Assembly: GCF_024129865.1 (NCBI RefSeq)
Contig: NZ_JAMYFE010000106.1
Location: 1 to 41,757 of the forward strand
DNA: 41,757 bases
Direction: 5' to 3'
From: Stieleria tagensis
GTDB lineage: Bacteria; Planctomycetota; Planctomycetia; Pirellulales; Pirellulaceae
This document shows positions 17,808-26,074 of the stretch, piece after piece. Under the pieces are notes generated by a model. That model saw only the letters and a program-made list of their open reading frames with translations. It searched no databases and was not told where the DNA came from. Positions within the stretch are counted from its first letter, which is position 1. Each line of letters begins with the position of its first letter. The translations under genes were made by a program, and so were the position numbers.

Positions 17808-18866
17808 TTAGGCAAATACGTTGACCGGTTCGGATTGGATCTGGCCATCGCCGGGAGGCACCAATCCTTCGGCACTGAAACAACAGCGAAAGCCGATGTT
17901 GGATTTCCTGGAGGACAACGTCTGCGCACTTCGACCATGACAGGAGATGTGCGAGTGGAAGTAGCTATCGAAGGCTCCGCCACGGATCTCGGCCATCGGG
18001 TCCGTCAGGTGAACCGTGATCTCCTCGGTAGCTGCGAGGATGTACTGGGTGTTCATCCATTCCCAAACATTACCGATCAATTGGCGCACACCGTTGGGTG
18101 TGTTACCGCCGGTGCATTCGTGAACCGAGACGGTGTGATGTTTTCCACAGGCCCAAGTGTTGGCGTATTCGGGATCAAACGAATTCCCCCAGGGGTACTT
18201 GGATTCCTCCAGTGTGTCGCTGCTGGTTTTTCCCCAGGTCCCTGCGCGCTGCCATTCGGCACTCGATGGCAACCGTTTTCCAACCCACTGCGCGTAGGCG
18301 TTGGCTTCGTACCAGGACACGCCGACCACGGGATGTGCCAGGCAATTCTTGTCGGGGGCACCGCGGAACCAATGTGCCGGCCCGGGTCGCCCAGTCATGT
18401 CGACAAATTGCAATACCGAGGGCAGCACGTGTTCGGGCCACAGTTGAGCGTCGGAGTAACCGCCGGCGTCGACAAAGCCTTTGAAATCGGCGTTGGTCAC
18501 GCACCATCGATCCAGGTAGACCGATTCCGCATCACAGGATCCGATGGTTTGAGGAACCAAGATGAATCCTTCGTCGGACGTGGTCGCATATTCGCCGCAC
18601 AGTGTGACGGAACCGCCCGGGACATACGCCATGTCGTGATCGATCGCTTTCCAGGCAAACTGTAGCGATTCTGAATCGAACAGGACTCCGTCTTGAGGGC
18701 GGACGATTTTTGCATACTGACGATCGCGAACCATCTTGCGGATGTCGGGTGGTGCATCGGGAAAGTCCAATGTCAGCGACGGATCGACAGGCTGATTCAT
18801 TTTGTCGCCCGAAATTGCGGCGAAAAAATAGTTCAGCGGCCGGCTGAATAAAGTTGCAAAGGTCAC
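17808..18866 (-). CDS. SUMF1/FGE-fold protein, probably non-catalytic
   Basis: A 352-residue protein with a formylglycine-generating-enzyme (SUMF1) fold from about residue 75 to 330. Marks are MAYVPGG (79-85), VTNADFKGFVDAGG, HPVVGVSWYEANAYAQWVGKR, LPSSAEWQRA, LIGNVWEW (263-270), EIRGGAFDS and NIGFRCC (323-329). Active enzymes use a cysteine pair spaced C-x4-C before the NxGFR motif. Here only C309 is present, in SCHGRSAQ, with alanine at the second position, so sulfatase activation is unlikely and a ligand-binding or structural role is more probable. GTG 18866 is chosen because GGAG lies six bases upstream; ATG 18800 is possible. The first 20 residues are hydrophobic (LNYFFAAISG) but not a clear signal. 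The GTPase gene starts 83 bases downstream. Confidence 0.82.
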   Translation of the reverse strand: MTFATLFSRPLNYFFAAISGDKMNQPVDPSLTLDFPDAPPDIRKMVRDRQYAKIVRPQDGVLFDSESLQFAWKAIDHDMAYVPGGSVTLCGEYATTSDEGFILVPQTIGSCDAESVYLDRWCVTNADFKGFVDAGGYSDAQLWPEHVLPSVLQFVDMTGRPGPAHWFRGAPDKNCLAHPVVGVSWYEANAYAQWVGKRLPSSAEWQRAGTWGKTSSDTLEESKYPWGNSFDPEYANTWACGKHHTVSVHECTGGNTPNGVRQLIGNVWEWMNTQYILAATEEITVHLTDPMAEIRGGAFDSYFHSHISCHGRSAQTLSSRKSNIGFRCCFSAEGLVPPGDGQIQSEPVNVFA

Positions 18867-18887
18867 GATTGACTCCGGATGGATGGT

Positions 18888-19688
18888 TTACGTGTTTCGG
18901 TTGGAGTGGATGGCACGCTGCATCCGTTTGAATTCTTCGATCCGCTGTCGCGACGCTGCTTCAGCCTGCTCGTACTCGTCTCGACTGGCCGCCTCGGGGT
19001 CGGGCGCCAGACGCGCCGGAGCGATCGGCCCCGACACCGCTGTGGGCTGCGGCCCGGTGGCACCGATCGGTTTGACCTTGGGTGGCGGTTGTGGGCCTGA
19101 CGCAACTGTCCGCGGCATGGCTTGATCAGACTGCGGTGGCAGGCCCATCCGCGGGGCGTTGGGCATTTGTGGAGCACCGGGCATTTGCGGTGCACGAGGT
19201 ATCTGTGGGGCGCCGGGCATTTGCGAGGCGGCCTTTGCCGCAGCCTGTGCCGCTGCATTGCCAACGGCCGGGGCGGGCACGACCGGACCGCCGGCCACCG
19301 CCGGATTGGGGCTCGCCGCCGTGGCCTTTTTGGCAACTGCGACCGCGGCTCGGGCACCCTGAAGGGCCTTGCGACGCTCCACTTCTACGTCGAGCCAGGC
19401 GGCAGTCAACCGTTTGGCCTGCTCCTTCAGTCCCTCTTCTTTTGCACTCGATCGCTTGTTGAACTCCGCGTTCTCTCGATCAAATCGAGACATCGCGTTG
19501 GCAAGCAACGATTCGCGTTCGATCAATTGCGACGAACGATGGATCAGCCGACGGATCCGCCCGATCCACTCGCGAGCGAAATTGTCAACCTCCGTCACGA
19601 TCAAGTCGAGACTTTCGTTCGCTTGATCGTCACTCGGCGAACCGGTGATCGGACTCGATGAGTCGATCATTTCGTTGCGTTCGGACAT
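18888..19688 (-). CDS. Coiled-coil protein with Pro/Met/Ala repeat region
   Basis: A 266-residue protein of unknown family. Residues about 25-115 are predicted helical and coiled-coil, rich in E, R, A and K (LIHRSSQLIERESLLANAMS and on). Residues about 150-190 are a low-complexity stretch of MPGAPQ/IPRAPQ/MPNAPR units. A proline-rich linker and a second short charged helix (EAASRDEYEQAEAASRQRIE) end the protein. There is no signal peptide or membrane segment. It starts 21 bases after the FHA-like gene and stops 21 bases before the SUMF1-like gene, so it is firmly inside the operon. A scaffold or linker role is inference. Confidence 0.75.
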   Translation of the reverse strand: MSERNEMIDSSSPITGSPSDDQANESLDLIVTEVDNFAREWIGRIRRLIHRSSQLIERESLLANAMSRFDRENAEFNKRSSAKEEGLKEQAKRLTAAWLDVEVERRKALQGARAAVAVAKKATAASPNPAVAGGPVVPAPAVGNAAAQAAAKAASQMPGAPQIPRAPQMPGAPQMPNAPRMGLPPQSDQAMPRTVASGPQPPPKVKPIGATGPQPTAVSGPIAPARLAPDPEAASRDEYEQAEAASRQRIEEFKRMQRAIHSNRNT

Positions 19689-19709
19689 GGACTTTCAGGG
19701 GTTGGCGAT

Positions 19710-21398
19710 TCAATACTCGTCATCGACACGTTTCCAGAGACTGGAAATCCGACCCAACAGAGACTCTCCCTTTTGTTCTCGTTCGGTCTTTTCTTCTTCG
19801 TGAATCTCGCGCAAGTGCTCGCGTAGAGTTTGCAACTTGTAGGCGAATTCACGATCCGGTTGCTCTTTGGAATCTGGGACACTGTCGATGTCTTGCAACT
19901 GTTTGGACAACTGGAAACGCAAGCGTGAAACGGTGGCTTTTTCCTGAGCCAGTTCAGCACGTTCGGCTTGCAACGCTTCCGGATCTTCGGTTTGCAATCG
20001 CTCGATTTGACGTGTCAGCGATGCGGATTGCTTTTGCGATTTGTCGAGTTCCGATTGCAGATCGGCATTTTGTTGCTGCAATTGTTTCAGCGTGTCGTCC
20101 GGGACGACATCTTCTGCGACCGATTTGCCGAAGCGTTGCGCCGCGGTGTGCAATCGTTGTTGAAACTGGTCACGTTCCTGGCAGGCTGCTTCCCAACGAC
20201 CTCGCAGTGCGTCATGTTCGGCTTGCCATTCCGATTCCCGTTCTCCGATCCGCTGCTCAATTTCGGCGACCCAGTTTTCCAGGCAATTACGTTCTTCACG
20301 TTCCGCTTGGTTCTGTATTTCAGCCAGGTGCAGTAATTCTTGAAGTGTGGAAACACGTTCGTCGTGCTCAGCCAATTCGTTCAACAGGTCATCGACGCGA
20401 TTGACCAAGTCCGAACTGCCGAATGCATCGTCGGCGGATTGGCCGCTGACGGAAGCGTCCGCGCCATTGAGTGCCGGATCGCACTCGCGGATGGACGCCA
20501 TTTGTTCGTCACGTTCGGCCAATTGAATCCGCAGATCTTCGATCTCCGATTTCAGCAGTTGGACGATTTCGGCATCGACCGGTTCATCGTCCATCTCACA
20601 GGGATCCCAGTCATAGTTCTCCGCTGAAAACGCATGCTTGGGGGCTTCGCTAGCAGACAACGATTCGCTGATGTCTTCGGCAATGTCGTCGACGGTTTCG
20701 ATCGCGTTCGATTCCGCTGACAGGTCGAACGTCGGCTCTGGTGTGGTCTCGGCCGGCGGTTCGACGGTGGGCTCAACGGTCGATTCAGCCGTTAATTCAA
20801 CGGTGGGCTCGGTCGATGATTCGGCAGCGGAGTCGGCTGTCAATTCACCCGTCGGTTCAAGCGCCACCTCGTCGGTTGGTTCGTCTGTCGATGTGACGAC
20901 GGCGACATTCATGTGTTGCAGAACATCGCTGACCGAACGCGGCGGCGCTGCGACCGGTGGTTGATGCTCGCTATCCTCGCCCACACCCAGATGTTCCATC
21001 CCGACAGATTCTTCGCGGACTTCCGGCTGCACGACGCGACCATTTCGGGTGATCGGTTTGGGGCCGGTCGTGGACGCTTTGCCGTCGAGCTCGATCGTGA
21101 CGCTACCGACAACAATCGAATCGCCGACTTGCAATTGCGTTTTTTCCTCGATCGCGACGCCATTGACTTTCGTACCGGCCTCCGACGCCCAGTCCTGGAT
21201 GGACACACTGTCCCCATCGACATCGATCAAGCAGTGAATGTGTGCGATGTGGTCACCTTTGACCTGAACACCACAGGAATCGCTTGTGCCGACAAACACG
21301 CTTCGGCCGTTCTCCAATCGGTGCTCGATCGGCGACGCGCTTTGGCGTGCAATACGAAGCGTGAACTCGGTCGCAGTTGTGACGGTGGATGGATTCAT
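19710..21398 (-). CDS. Degenerate FHA-domain protein with long coiled coil
   Basis: A 562-residue protein. Residues about 12-105 have the FHA fold, with AGTKVNG at 74-80 and LQVGDSIVVG at 89-98. The phosphothreonine-contact residues look changed: the conserved Gly-Arg is G37-T38, and the Ser of the S-x-x-H motif aligns with A52 (H55 kept). An acidic Thr/Glu/Pro linker follows (about 160-245, EPTVELTAESTVEPTVEP-type repeats), then a long coiled coil to the C-terminus (about 275-550). Its ATG overlaps the stop of the REC-PATAN gene by four bases (21395-21398), with GGAG eight bases upstream, so translation is probably coupled. It may be a scaffold that no longer binds phosphothreonine in the usual way. 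Confidence 0.82.
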   Translation of the reverse strand: MNPSTVTTATEFTLRIARQSASPIEHRLENGRSVFVGTSDSCGVQVKGDHIAHIHCLIDVDGDSVSIQDWASEAGTKVNGVAIEEKTQLQVGDSIVVGSVTIELDGKASTTGPKPITRNGRVVQPEVREESVGMEHLGVGEDSEHQPPVAAPPRSVSDVLQHMNVAVVTSTDEPTDEVALEPTGELTADSAAESSTEPTVELTAESTVEPTVEPPAETTPEPTFDLSAESNAIETVDDIAEDISESLSASEAPKHAFSAENYDWDPCEMDDEPVDAEIVQLLKSEIEDLRIQLAERDEQMASIRECDPALNGADASVSGQSADDAFGSSDLVNRVDDLLNELAEHDERVSTLQELLHLAEIQNQAEREERNCLENWVAEIEQRIGERESEWQAEHDALRGRWEAACQERDQFQQRLHTAAQRFGKSVAEDVVPDDTLKQLQQQNADLQSELDKSQKQSASLTRQIERLQTEDPEALQAERAELAQEKATVSRLRFQLSKQLQDIDSVPDSKEQPDREFAYKLQTLREHLREIHEEEKTEREQKGESLLGRISSLWKRVDDEY

Positions 21399-23038
21399 GA
21401 AAGGGTCTCCGAAATCGGGGTCTCGATCGATAGCATCGGGGCCACTGGTGCTGCCGGTGCAGCGGCGACGGGATCCGACGAGGGTGCTGCGGCGGAAATC
21501 GCATCGAGGTTCTGCATCGTGTCGATCAACGTTTCGCAGCTGTACGGCGATTTGAGAACCTGATCGGGTTCAAAACCGAGCAATTTCTGCCAGGGCACAT
21601 TGGGATCGTCGACCACTTGTGCCGGGGCCAACACGATCTTGCGGGCGGTGCCAAACGCTTCTTCTGCCGAGGTGTAGGCCTCGCGAATCGCATCACAGCT
21701 CTGCGGAGTGTCGACGGCAAAGAAGACAGCATCCGGTTTGGTTCGTTTGACCAACAGCTGCAACGTCAGAGTGTCGCGAACGATTTTGCCGACAAATTTT
21801 TCGGAAGCATGTTTCAGTTCGTTGCGCAGTTGTGCCGCCGCGACCGAGTTGGTTTCATAGGCAACGAATTTGCCTTCGCTTTCGTCGCGGGTGTATTCCA
21901 CGATGTCAGCCGACGCAAATCCGCCCAGAACGCGTCGCAGTTCGTCGCGTTCCCAACCGAGCCGCTGCTGCAGTTCGTCGATCGACCGCGGCTCGCTCAA
22001 TAGGTTCATGATCTTCATGTGTTTGGCCGACAGTCCGGCACGATCCAAGTTCTGACCTCGGATCGCACGGCGGACGTAGCGCAATGTCGGATCATCGGCT
22101 TCTAGTTCCGACTCGTCGCGATAGAGCGAATGTTCGACCAACAGCCCCATCAAACTGATTTCCAATGGCAGGTCGCGTTGCAGCGATGGAAACTGACTGG
22201 TGGCACGGAATTGGTATCCGATCAGCCGGCGGTTCATCGCGATTCCGATCAGGATGGCCGCTTGGAACCGCAACAGTTTGGCCGTCAAACGAGGATCCAA
22301 AACGCGCTTGTCCATCAACTGCACAAACCCGTCGAATTCGGCGGTGCCGCGGCCGGCGATCGTCAAACGCAACACTTCGGAAAGACTTTGTAGCGATTCG
22401 GGCAACAGTTGTACGATGCGTTCGGTTTCTTCGCTCTGCAGTCCGGTGGCGCTGATGCCTTGCACACGACCGCGGTCCAGATAGATCCACAATCGCAACC
22501 GCTCGGCTTCCACTTCCAGCACACCTTGCTTTTGTCCGTTGCTGAGGAAATCGATGATTTCACGCAGCCCGAACACGCTAAAATGGCCGGCCAAATCCGG
22601 TTCACTGGTTTCACCGATCGTTTCCGGAACGGCGGAACCGTTGGTTTGCGATTGCACGATCATGGCGGCCGTTTCGATCGCATTCTCGACCGTCGTTCGC
22701 AACAGATTTTCGGTGTAGGGTTTGGGCAACATGTCGACCACGTTGTCCAAATCGGCGTATTCGACGTAAGCCTTTTTACGCAATGTCGAACTGACGACGA
22801 CCGGAATCAATTGCAGCGTCGACGATGCGGCCAATTGCTGACAAACTTCGAATCCGGTGGTGCCGGGCAGTTGATGGTCCAGCAGGATCAGATCGGGACG
22901 AACCTCTTCGGCCAATTGCAAGCCTTCCTCTGCCGTCGGCGCAAGAATCACGGAATAGCCGGCGGGGCTCAGGTGTGTGTCGACCAATTTGCGAATGGTC
23001 GCGCTGTCATCAATGACAAGGACTTTCTTTTCGGCCAT
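21395..23038 (-). CDS. Response regulator: REC plus PATAN/DUF4388 output
   Basis: A 547-residue response regulator and likely phosphoryl target of the adjacent CheA. The receiver spans residues 4-120 with D10, D11, phospho-acceptor D54 and K106 visible. Residues about 145-300 match DUF4388/PATAN (DLAGHFSVFGLREIIDFLSN, then GVLEVEAERLRLWIYLDRGR), the domain of cyanobacterial PatA-type regulators. A winged-helix-like segment (IMNLLSEPRSIDELQQRLGW) and a C-terminal region (about 440-520) that may be a degenerate second receiver-like fold follow. Start chosen at ATG 23038 because MAEKKVLVIDD is a standard receiver start and GAGG lies upstream; the longer frame to 23101 is unlikely. It begins 99 bases after cheA. 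No DNA-binding family is certain. Confidence 0.87.
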   Translation of the reverse strand: MAEKKVLVIDDSATIRKLVDTHLSPAGYSVILAPTAEEGLQLAEEVRPDLILLDHQLPGTTGFEVCQQLAASSTLQLIPVVVSSTLRKKAYVEYADLDNVVDMLPKPYTENLLRTTVENAIETAAMIVQSQTNGSAVPETIGETSEPDLAGHFSVFGLREIIDFLSNGQKQGVLEVEAERLRLWIYLDRGRVQGISATGLQSEETERIVQLLPESLQSLSEVLRLTIAGRGTAEFDGFVQLMDKRVLDPRLTAKLLRFQAAILIGIAMNRRLIGYQFRATSQFPSLQRDLPLEISLMGLLVEHSLYRDESELEADDPTLRYVRRAIRGQNLDRAGLSAKHMKIMNLLSEPRSIDELQQRLGWERDELRRVLGGFASADIVEYTRDESEGKFVAYETNSVAAAQLRNELKHASEKFVGKIVRDTLTLQLLVKRTKPDAVFFAVDTPQSCDAIREAYTSAEEAFGTARKIVLAPAQVVDDPNVPWQKLLGFEPDQVLKSPYSCETLIDTMQNLDAISAAAPSSDPVAAAPAAPVAPMLSIETPISETLS

Positions 23039-23137
23039 GAAACTGATTCCTCTAAGTCTGGAAAATAAAGAGTGATTTGAACGGGATCTTCGATCTGGCA
23101 ACGAGCCACCGAAGGAAGAACGAAAACGACAGGGGTG

Positions 23138-26074
23138 TTACTTGGTGGCCCACGGCAAGGACGCAACGACATGGTCGAAACGCTCTTGCAGGAGCGGTTT
23201 TTGGATGTACTGCATGGCTCCGATCTCGCGTGCCTGTTTGCCTGCGGTGTCGATGCTGCGGCTACTGATCATGACAACCGGGATCGATTCCAAACGTGGT
23301 TCGCTCTTGATCGATCGCAGTAATTCCAGACCACTCATTCGCGGCATATCGATGTCGCTGAAAACCGTCACAAACGTGTCTTTGGCCAACATTTCCGAGG
23401 CGGCTTGACCGTCGTCGACCTGAACGACCGTGACGGGGTATTTCTCCAACGCGCGAACGACACGCAATCGGGCACTCTTGGAATCGTCGACCACCAGAAC
23501 TTTAGGTTGCTCTTTGGCTCGCGTCTGGACTTCGGATTTTGACGGTCGTGTCAATCGTGATTTGCCCTTGGACGATTCGGCCAACTGCCGGGGGTCCAGC
23601 AATAGCACGACTTCACCCATTCCGGACAACGTCGCCCCGATGCATAGCGGATGCGATTTCAACATCGGTGGCATCGGTCGCACGACCACTTCTTCCGGCC
23701 CCAAGACCCGATCGACGAGCAGGGCAAAGTCTCCGCCCATGCCAGAATCCACCGTGGCCGAACCACTTGCCAGTTCGATCATCGAACGACGCGACAGCAT
23801 GTCTGCATCGGCCTCGCCGGCCCCGGGCAGCGCCAAGATCTCGTTCAGATCGACCGGATCACAGGCGGCGTCGAATTCGCCGGTTCGGCGGACCGATTGT
23901 GCCGGCAATGCGAACAGTTGTCCGCCCGATCGGAACACCATCGCATGTTGAATCATCGAAGGCAGCGGCAACGACAATCGAATCATGGATCCGCTGCCAT
24001 TTTCCGACTCGACTTCGACCCAACCGCGCATCCGTTCGAGAGTTGATGCGACCACATCCATCCCGACCCCGCGGCCGGAAAGCTGGTTGGCAGTTTCCCG
24101 CGTCGAAAATCCAGGATGGAAAATCAGCCGGGCCAGTTCGGCGCGACTGATCGATTTATCGCCTTCAATCAAGCCTCGCTCGATGCCGCGGCGCCGAATC
24201 GCGTCGTAGTCCAAACCACGTCCATCATCATGCACCTCGATCACCAACAGGTCCGGGCCGGAGTGCGCGTGTAAAGTGACCACGCCCTGGCCCGCTTTTC
24301 CGTTGGCGATACGTTCGTCGCTGGTTTCGATGCCATGGCTGACCGAATTTCGCACAATGTGCAACAAGGGTTCAAAAATCCGTTCTTGCAACGAGCGTTC
24401 GATCCCCGTGTTTTCACCGATCAGTTCCACACGCACCTGTTTCTTTTCGGTCCGCGCGGCATCACTAATCGCGCGGTGCAATCGGCGGAACAAACCGGAA
24501 ACTGGCATCCGTCGCAGTTGCACCAATTCCAGACGGAAGTTCCGAATGAACTGGGAAACCGCCTGGTTTCCGTCGGCAACCGGTCGATAGCACTCACGCA
24601 ACCGCTGTGCCGACTCCATGACATCGTTGGCGACTTCGTTCAAGTGTGAAAACGACACCCCGTCTTCGGCCAATGCCGGGTCAGTCAAGTTGCCGGTGGT
24701 CAGCAACGCTTCGCCTTCGTGGCTCAGCATGCGAATGCGAGTCACGCTGTAGATCAGTTCGTCGTGAATGCCTTTGAGTTCGGAGATCTCTGTGTCGCGT
24801 TGATTTCGCAACATCACCAACTCGCTCAGCATGTCCATCAGGCGATTGAGTTGTGACGCTTTGACACGCACGGTTTCATCGTCACCGTGGCTGTCAGATA
24901 GCACCACCGATTTTTGCTTGACAGGCATTGTCGCCGCGACGATTTGGTTCGCCGCGCCGGGTTGCCGCGCAACCGTTGTTTGCTGCGCCGCGCCAGTTTC
25001 CTGCGCCGGTGCAGGATCATCCGACTGGTTATCGCTGTCTTGCGTGATTGTATCGCTCGGGATTTCTTCACCGCTGACGCGGGCGCGAATCATATCGACG
25101 TGCGGCAACAACAGATCGGGAGTGACCGCATCGCCAGCTTGCTGGGTCTGGCGAATCAGTTCCTCGACCTCGTGAATGTAGGCCGCCATGTTCGACATGC
25201 CGACACTAGCGGACGCGCCTTTGATCGTGTGCAATTCACGCCCAATGGTCTTCACCGCTCCGTCACTATTGTCGGCAGACTCCAGATCCAACAGTGCCTG
25301 CTCCATCGATTCCAATCCACGTGTCGCATCGTCCATGAATGCTTCTAGTAATTCATCATCCAACTCGATTTCATCGACCATGGGGACACAGATCGATGAT
25401 CCCGCGACGGTGACCGTCGATTGATTCTGTGCGGCCGGTTTAAAATCTCCTTCGGCGGGTTCGTCATCCGCATCGTCGCTCGGTTCCGCCAGCGGAGTTG
25501 CCGGCGGGGCAGCGGTGGAACCGTGCAATCCGCTCAACAGTGCGGTGATTTCTTCTTGGCTTGGCGCGACGACTTCGGAATCGTTTTCGCTTGTTTCGCT
25601 TTCCGATCCCCAGCCATCGCGTTCGTCGCGGTCGCTGCTGGCGCTAAACCCTTCGTTGGCTTGGCACGTTTCTAAACGCACCTGTAATTCCTCGCACAGC
25701 AGTTCCAGCTGACCAGGTTCCATTGATCCCTGGTTCTCGCCGAAGGCGGCCTCGCGGATCGCTGAACAGCTTTCAACGACAAAGTTGACCAGGTCGATCA
25801 CATCCGGGTCATCGTCGTTAAAATCCGACAATGATGTTTCCACCGAATCCGCCAGTTTTCCCAGCGATTCGACGGCGTCCTGCAAATTGGCGTCGATATC
25901 TTCCAATCCGACTTGGCTGAGTTCGGCCAGCAGTTCGATGGCATCGGAAAAATCGTTCATCCGACGACGCGCATCGGGTTGGCGATCGGCCGACGAATCC
26001 GCCAGCATCGAATTGATCGGCAATTCACTCATGTGGCGAGTGAACGCATCGGAGGATGTGTTTTCGATAGACAT
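23138..26074 (-). CDS. CheA-type hybrid histidine kinase with C-terminal receiver
   Basis: A 978-residue chemosensory kinase. Residues 1-150 are a helical region I cannot assign. An Hpt domain (about 236-330) carries the phosphorylatable H282 in LHTIKGASASVG. The P3 dimerisation helices run about 400-530. The ATPase domain shows N576 (HIVRNSVSHGIE), DDGRG at 616-620 and GRGVGMDVV at 667-675. A CheW-like domain (about 705-835) and a receiver (about 857-975; D863, D864, D907, K959) complete it. This is the FrzE/ChpA-like hybrid layout rather than flagellar CheA. Its ATG shares one base with the stop of the receptor gene (TAATG at 26074). Likely regulates the REC-PATAN protein and the stand-alone receiver. 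Confidence 0.95.
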   Translation of the reverse strand: MSIENTSSDAFTRHMSELPINSMLADSSADRQPDARRRMNDFSDAIELLAELSQVGLEDIDANLQDAVESLGKLADSVETSLSDFNDDDPDVIDLVNFVVESCSAIREAAFGENQGSMEPGQLELLCEELQVRLETCQANEGFSASSDRDERDGWGSESETSENDSEVVAPSQEEITALLSGLHGSTAAPPATPLAEPSDDADDEPAEGDFKPAAQNQSTVTVAGSSICVPMVDEIELDDELLEAFMDDATRGLESMEQALLDLESADNSDGAVKTIGRELHTIKGASASVGMSNMAAYIHEVEELIRQTQQAGDAVTPDLLLPHVDMIRARVSGEEIPSDTITQDSDNQSDDPAPAQETGAAQQTTVARQPGAANQIVAATMPVKQKSVVLSDSHGDDETVRVKASQLNRLMDMLSELVMLRNQRDTEISELKGIHDELIYSVTRIRMLSHEGEALLTTGNLTDPALAEDGVSFSHLNEVANDVMESAQRLRECYRPVADGNQAVSQFIRNFRLELVQLRRMPVSGLFRRLHRAISDAARTEKKQVRVELIGENTGIERSLQERIFEPLLHIVRNSVSHGIETSDERIANGKAGQGVVTLHAHSGPDLLVIEVHDDGRGLDYDAIRRRGIERGLIEGDKSISRAELARLIFHPGFSTRETANQLSGRGVGMDVVASTLERMRGWVEVESENGSGSMIRLSLPLPSMIQHAMVFRSGGQLFALPAQSVRRTGEFDAACDPVDLNEILALPGAGEADADMLSRRSMIELASGSATVDSGMGGDFALLVDRVLGPEEVVVRPMPPMLKSHPLCIGATLSGMGEVVLLLDPRQLAESSKGKSRLTRPSKSEVQTRAKEQPKVLVVDDSKSARLRVVRALEKYPVTVVQVDDGQAASEMLAKDTFVTVFSDIDMPRMSGLELLRSIKSEPRLESIPVVMISSRSIDTAGKQAREIGAMQYIQKPLLQERFDHVVASLPWATK

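Noticed and set aside
16015-21398. Type VI secretion regulatory genes, suggested by FHA plus SUMF1
   Set aside because: No Ser/Thr kinase, phosphatase, Tss or Tag structural gene is present, and the GTPase/GAP1 pair fits a different context.
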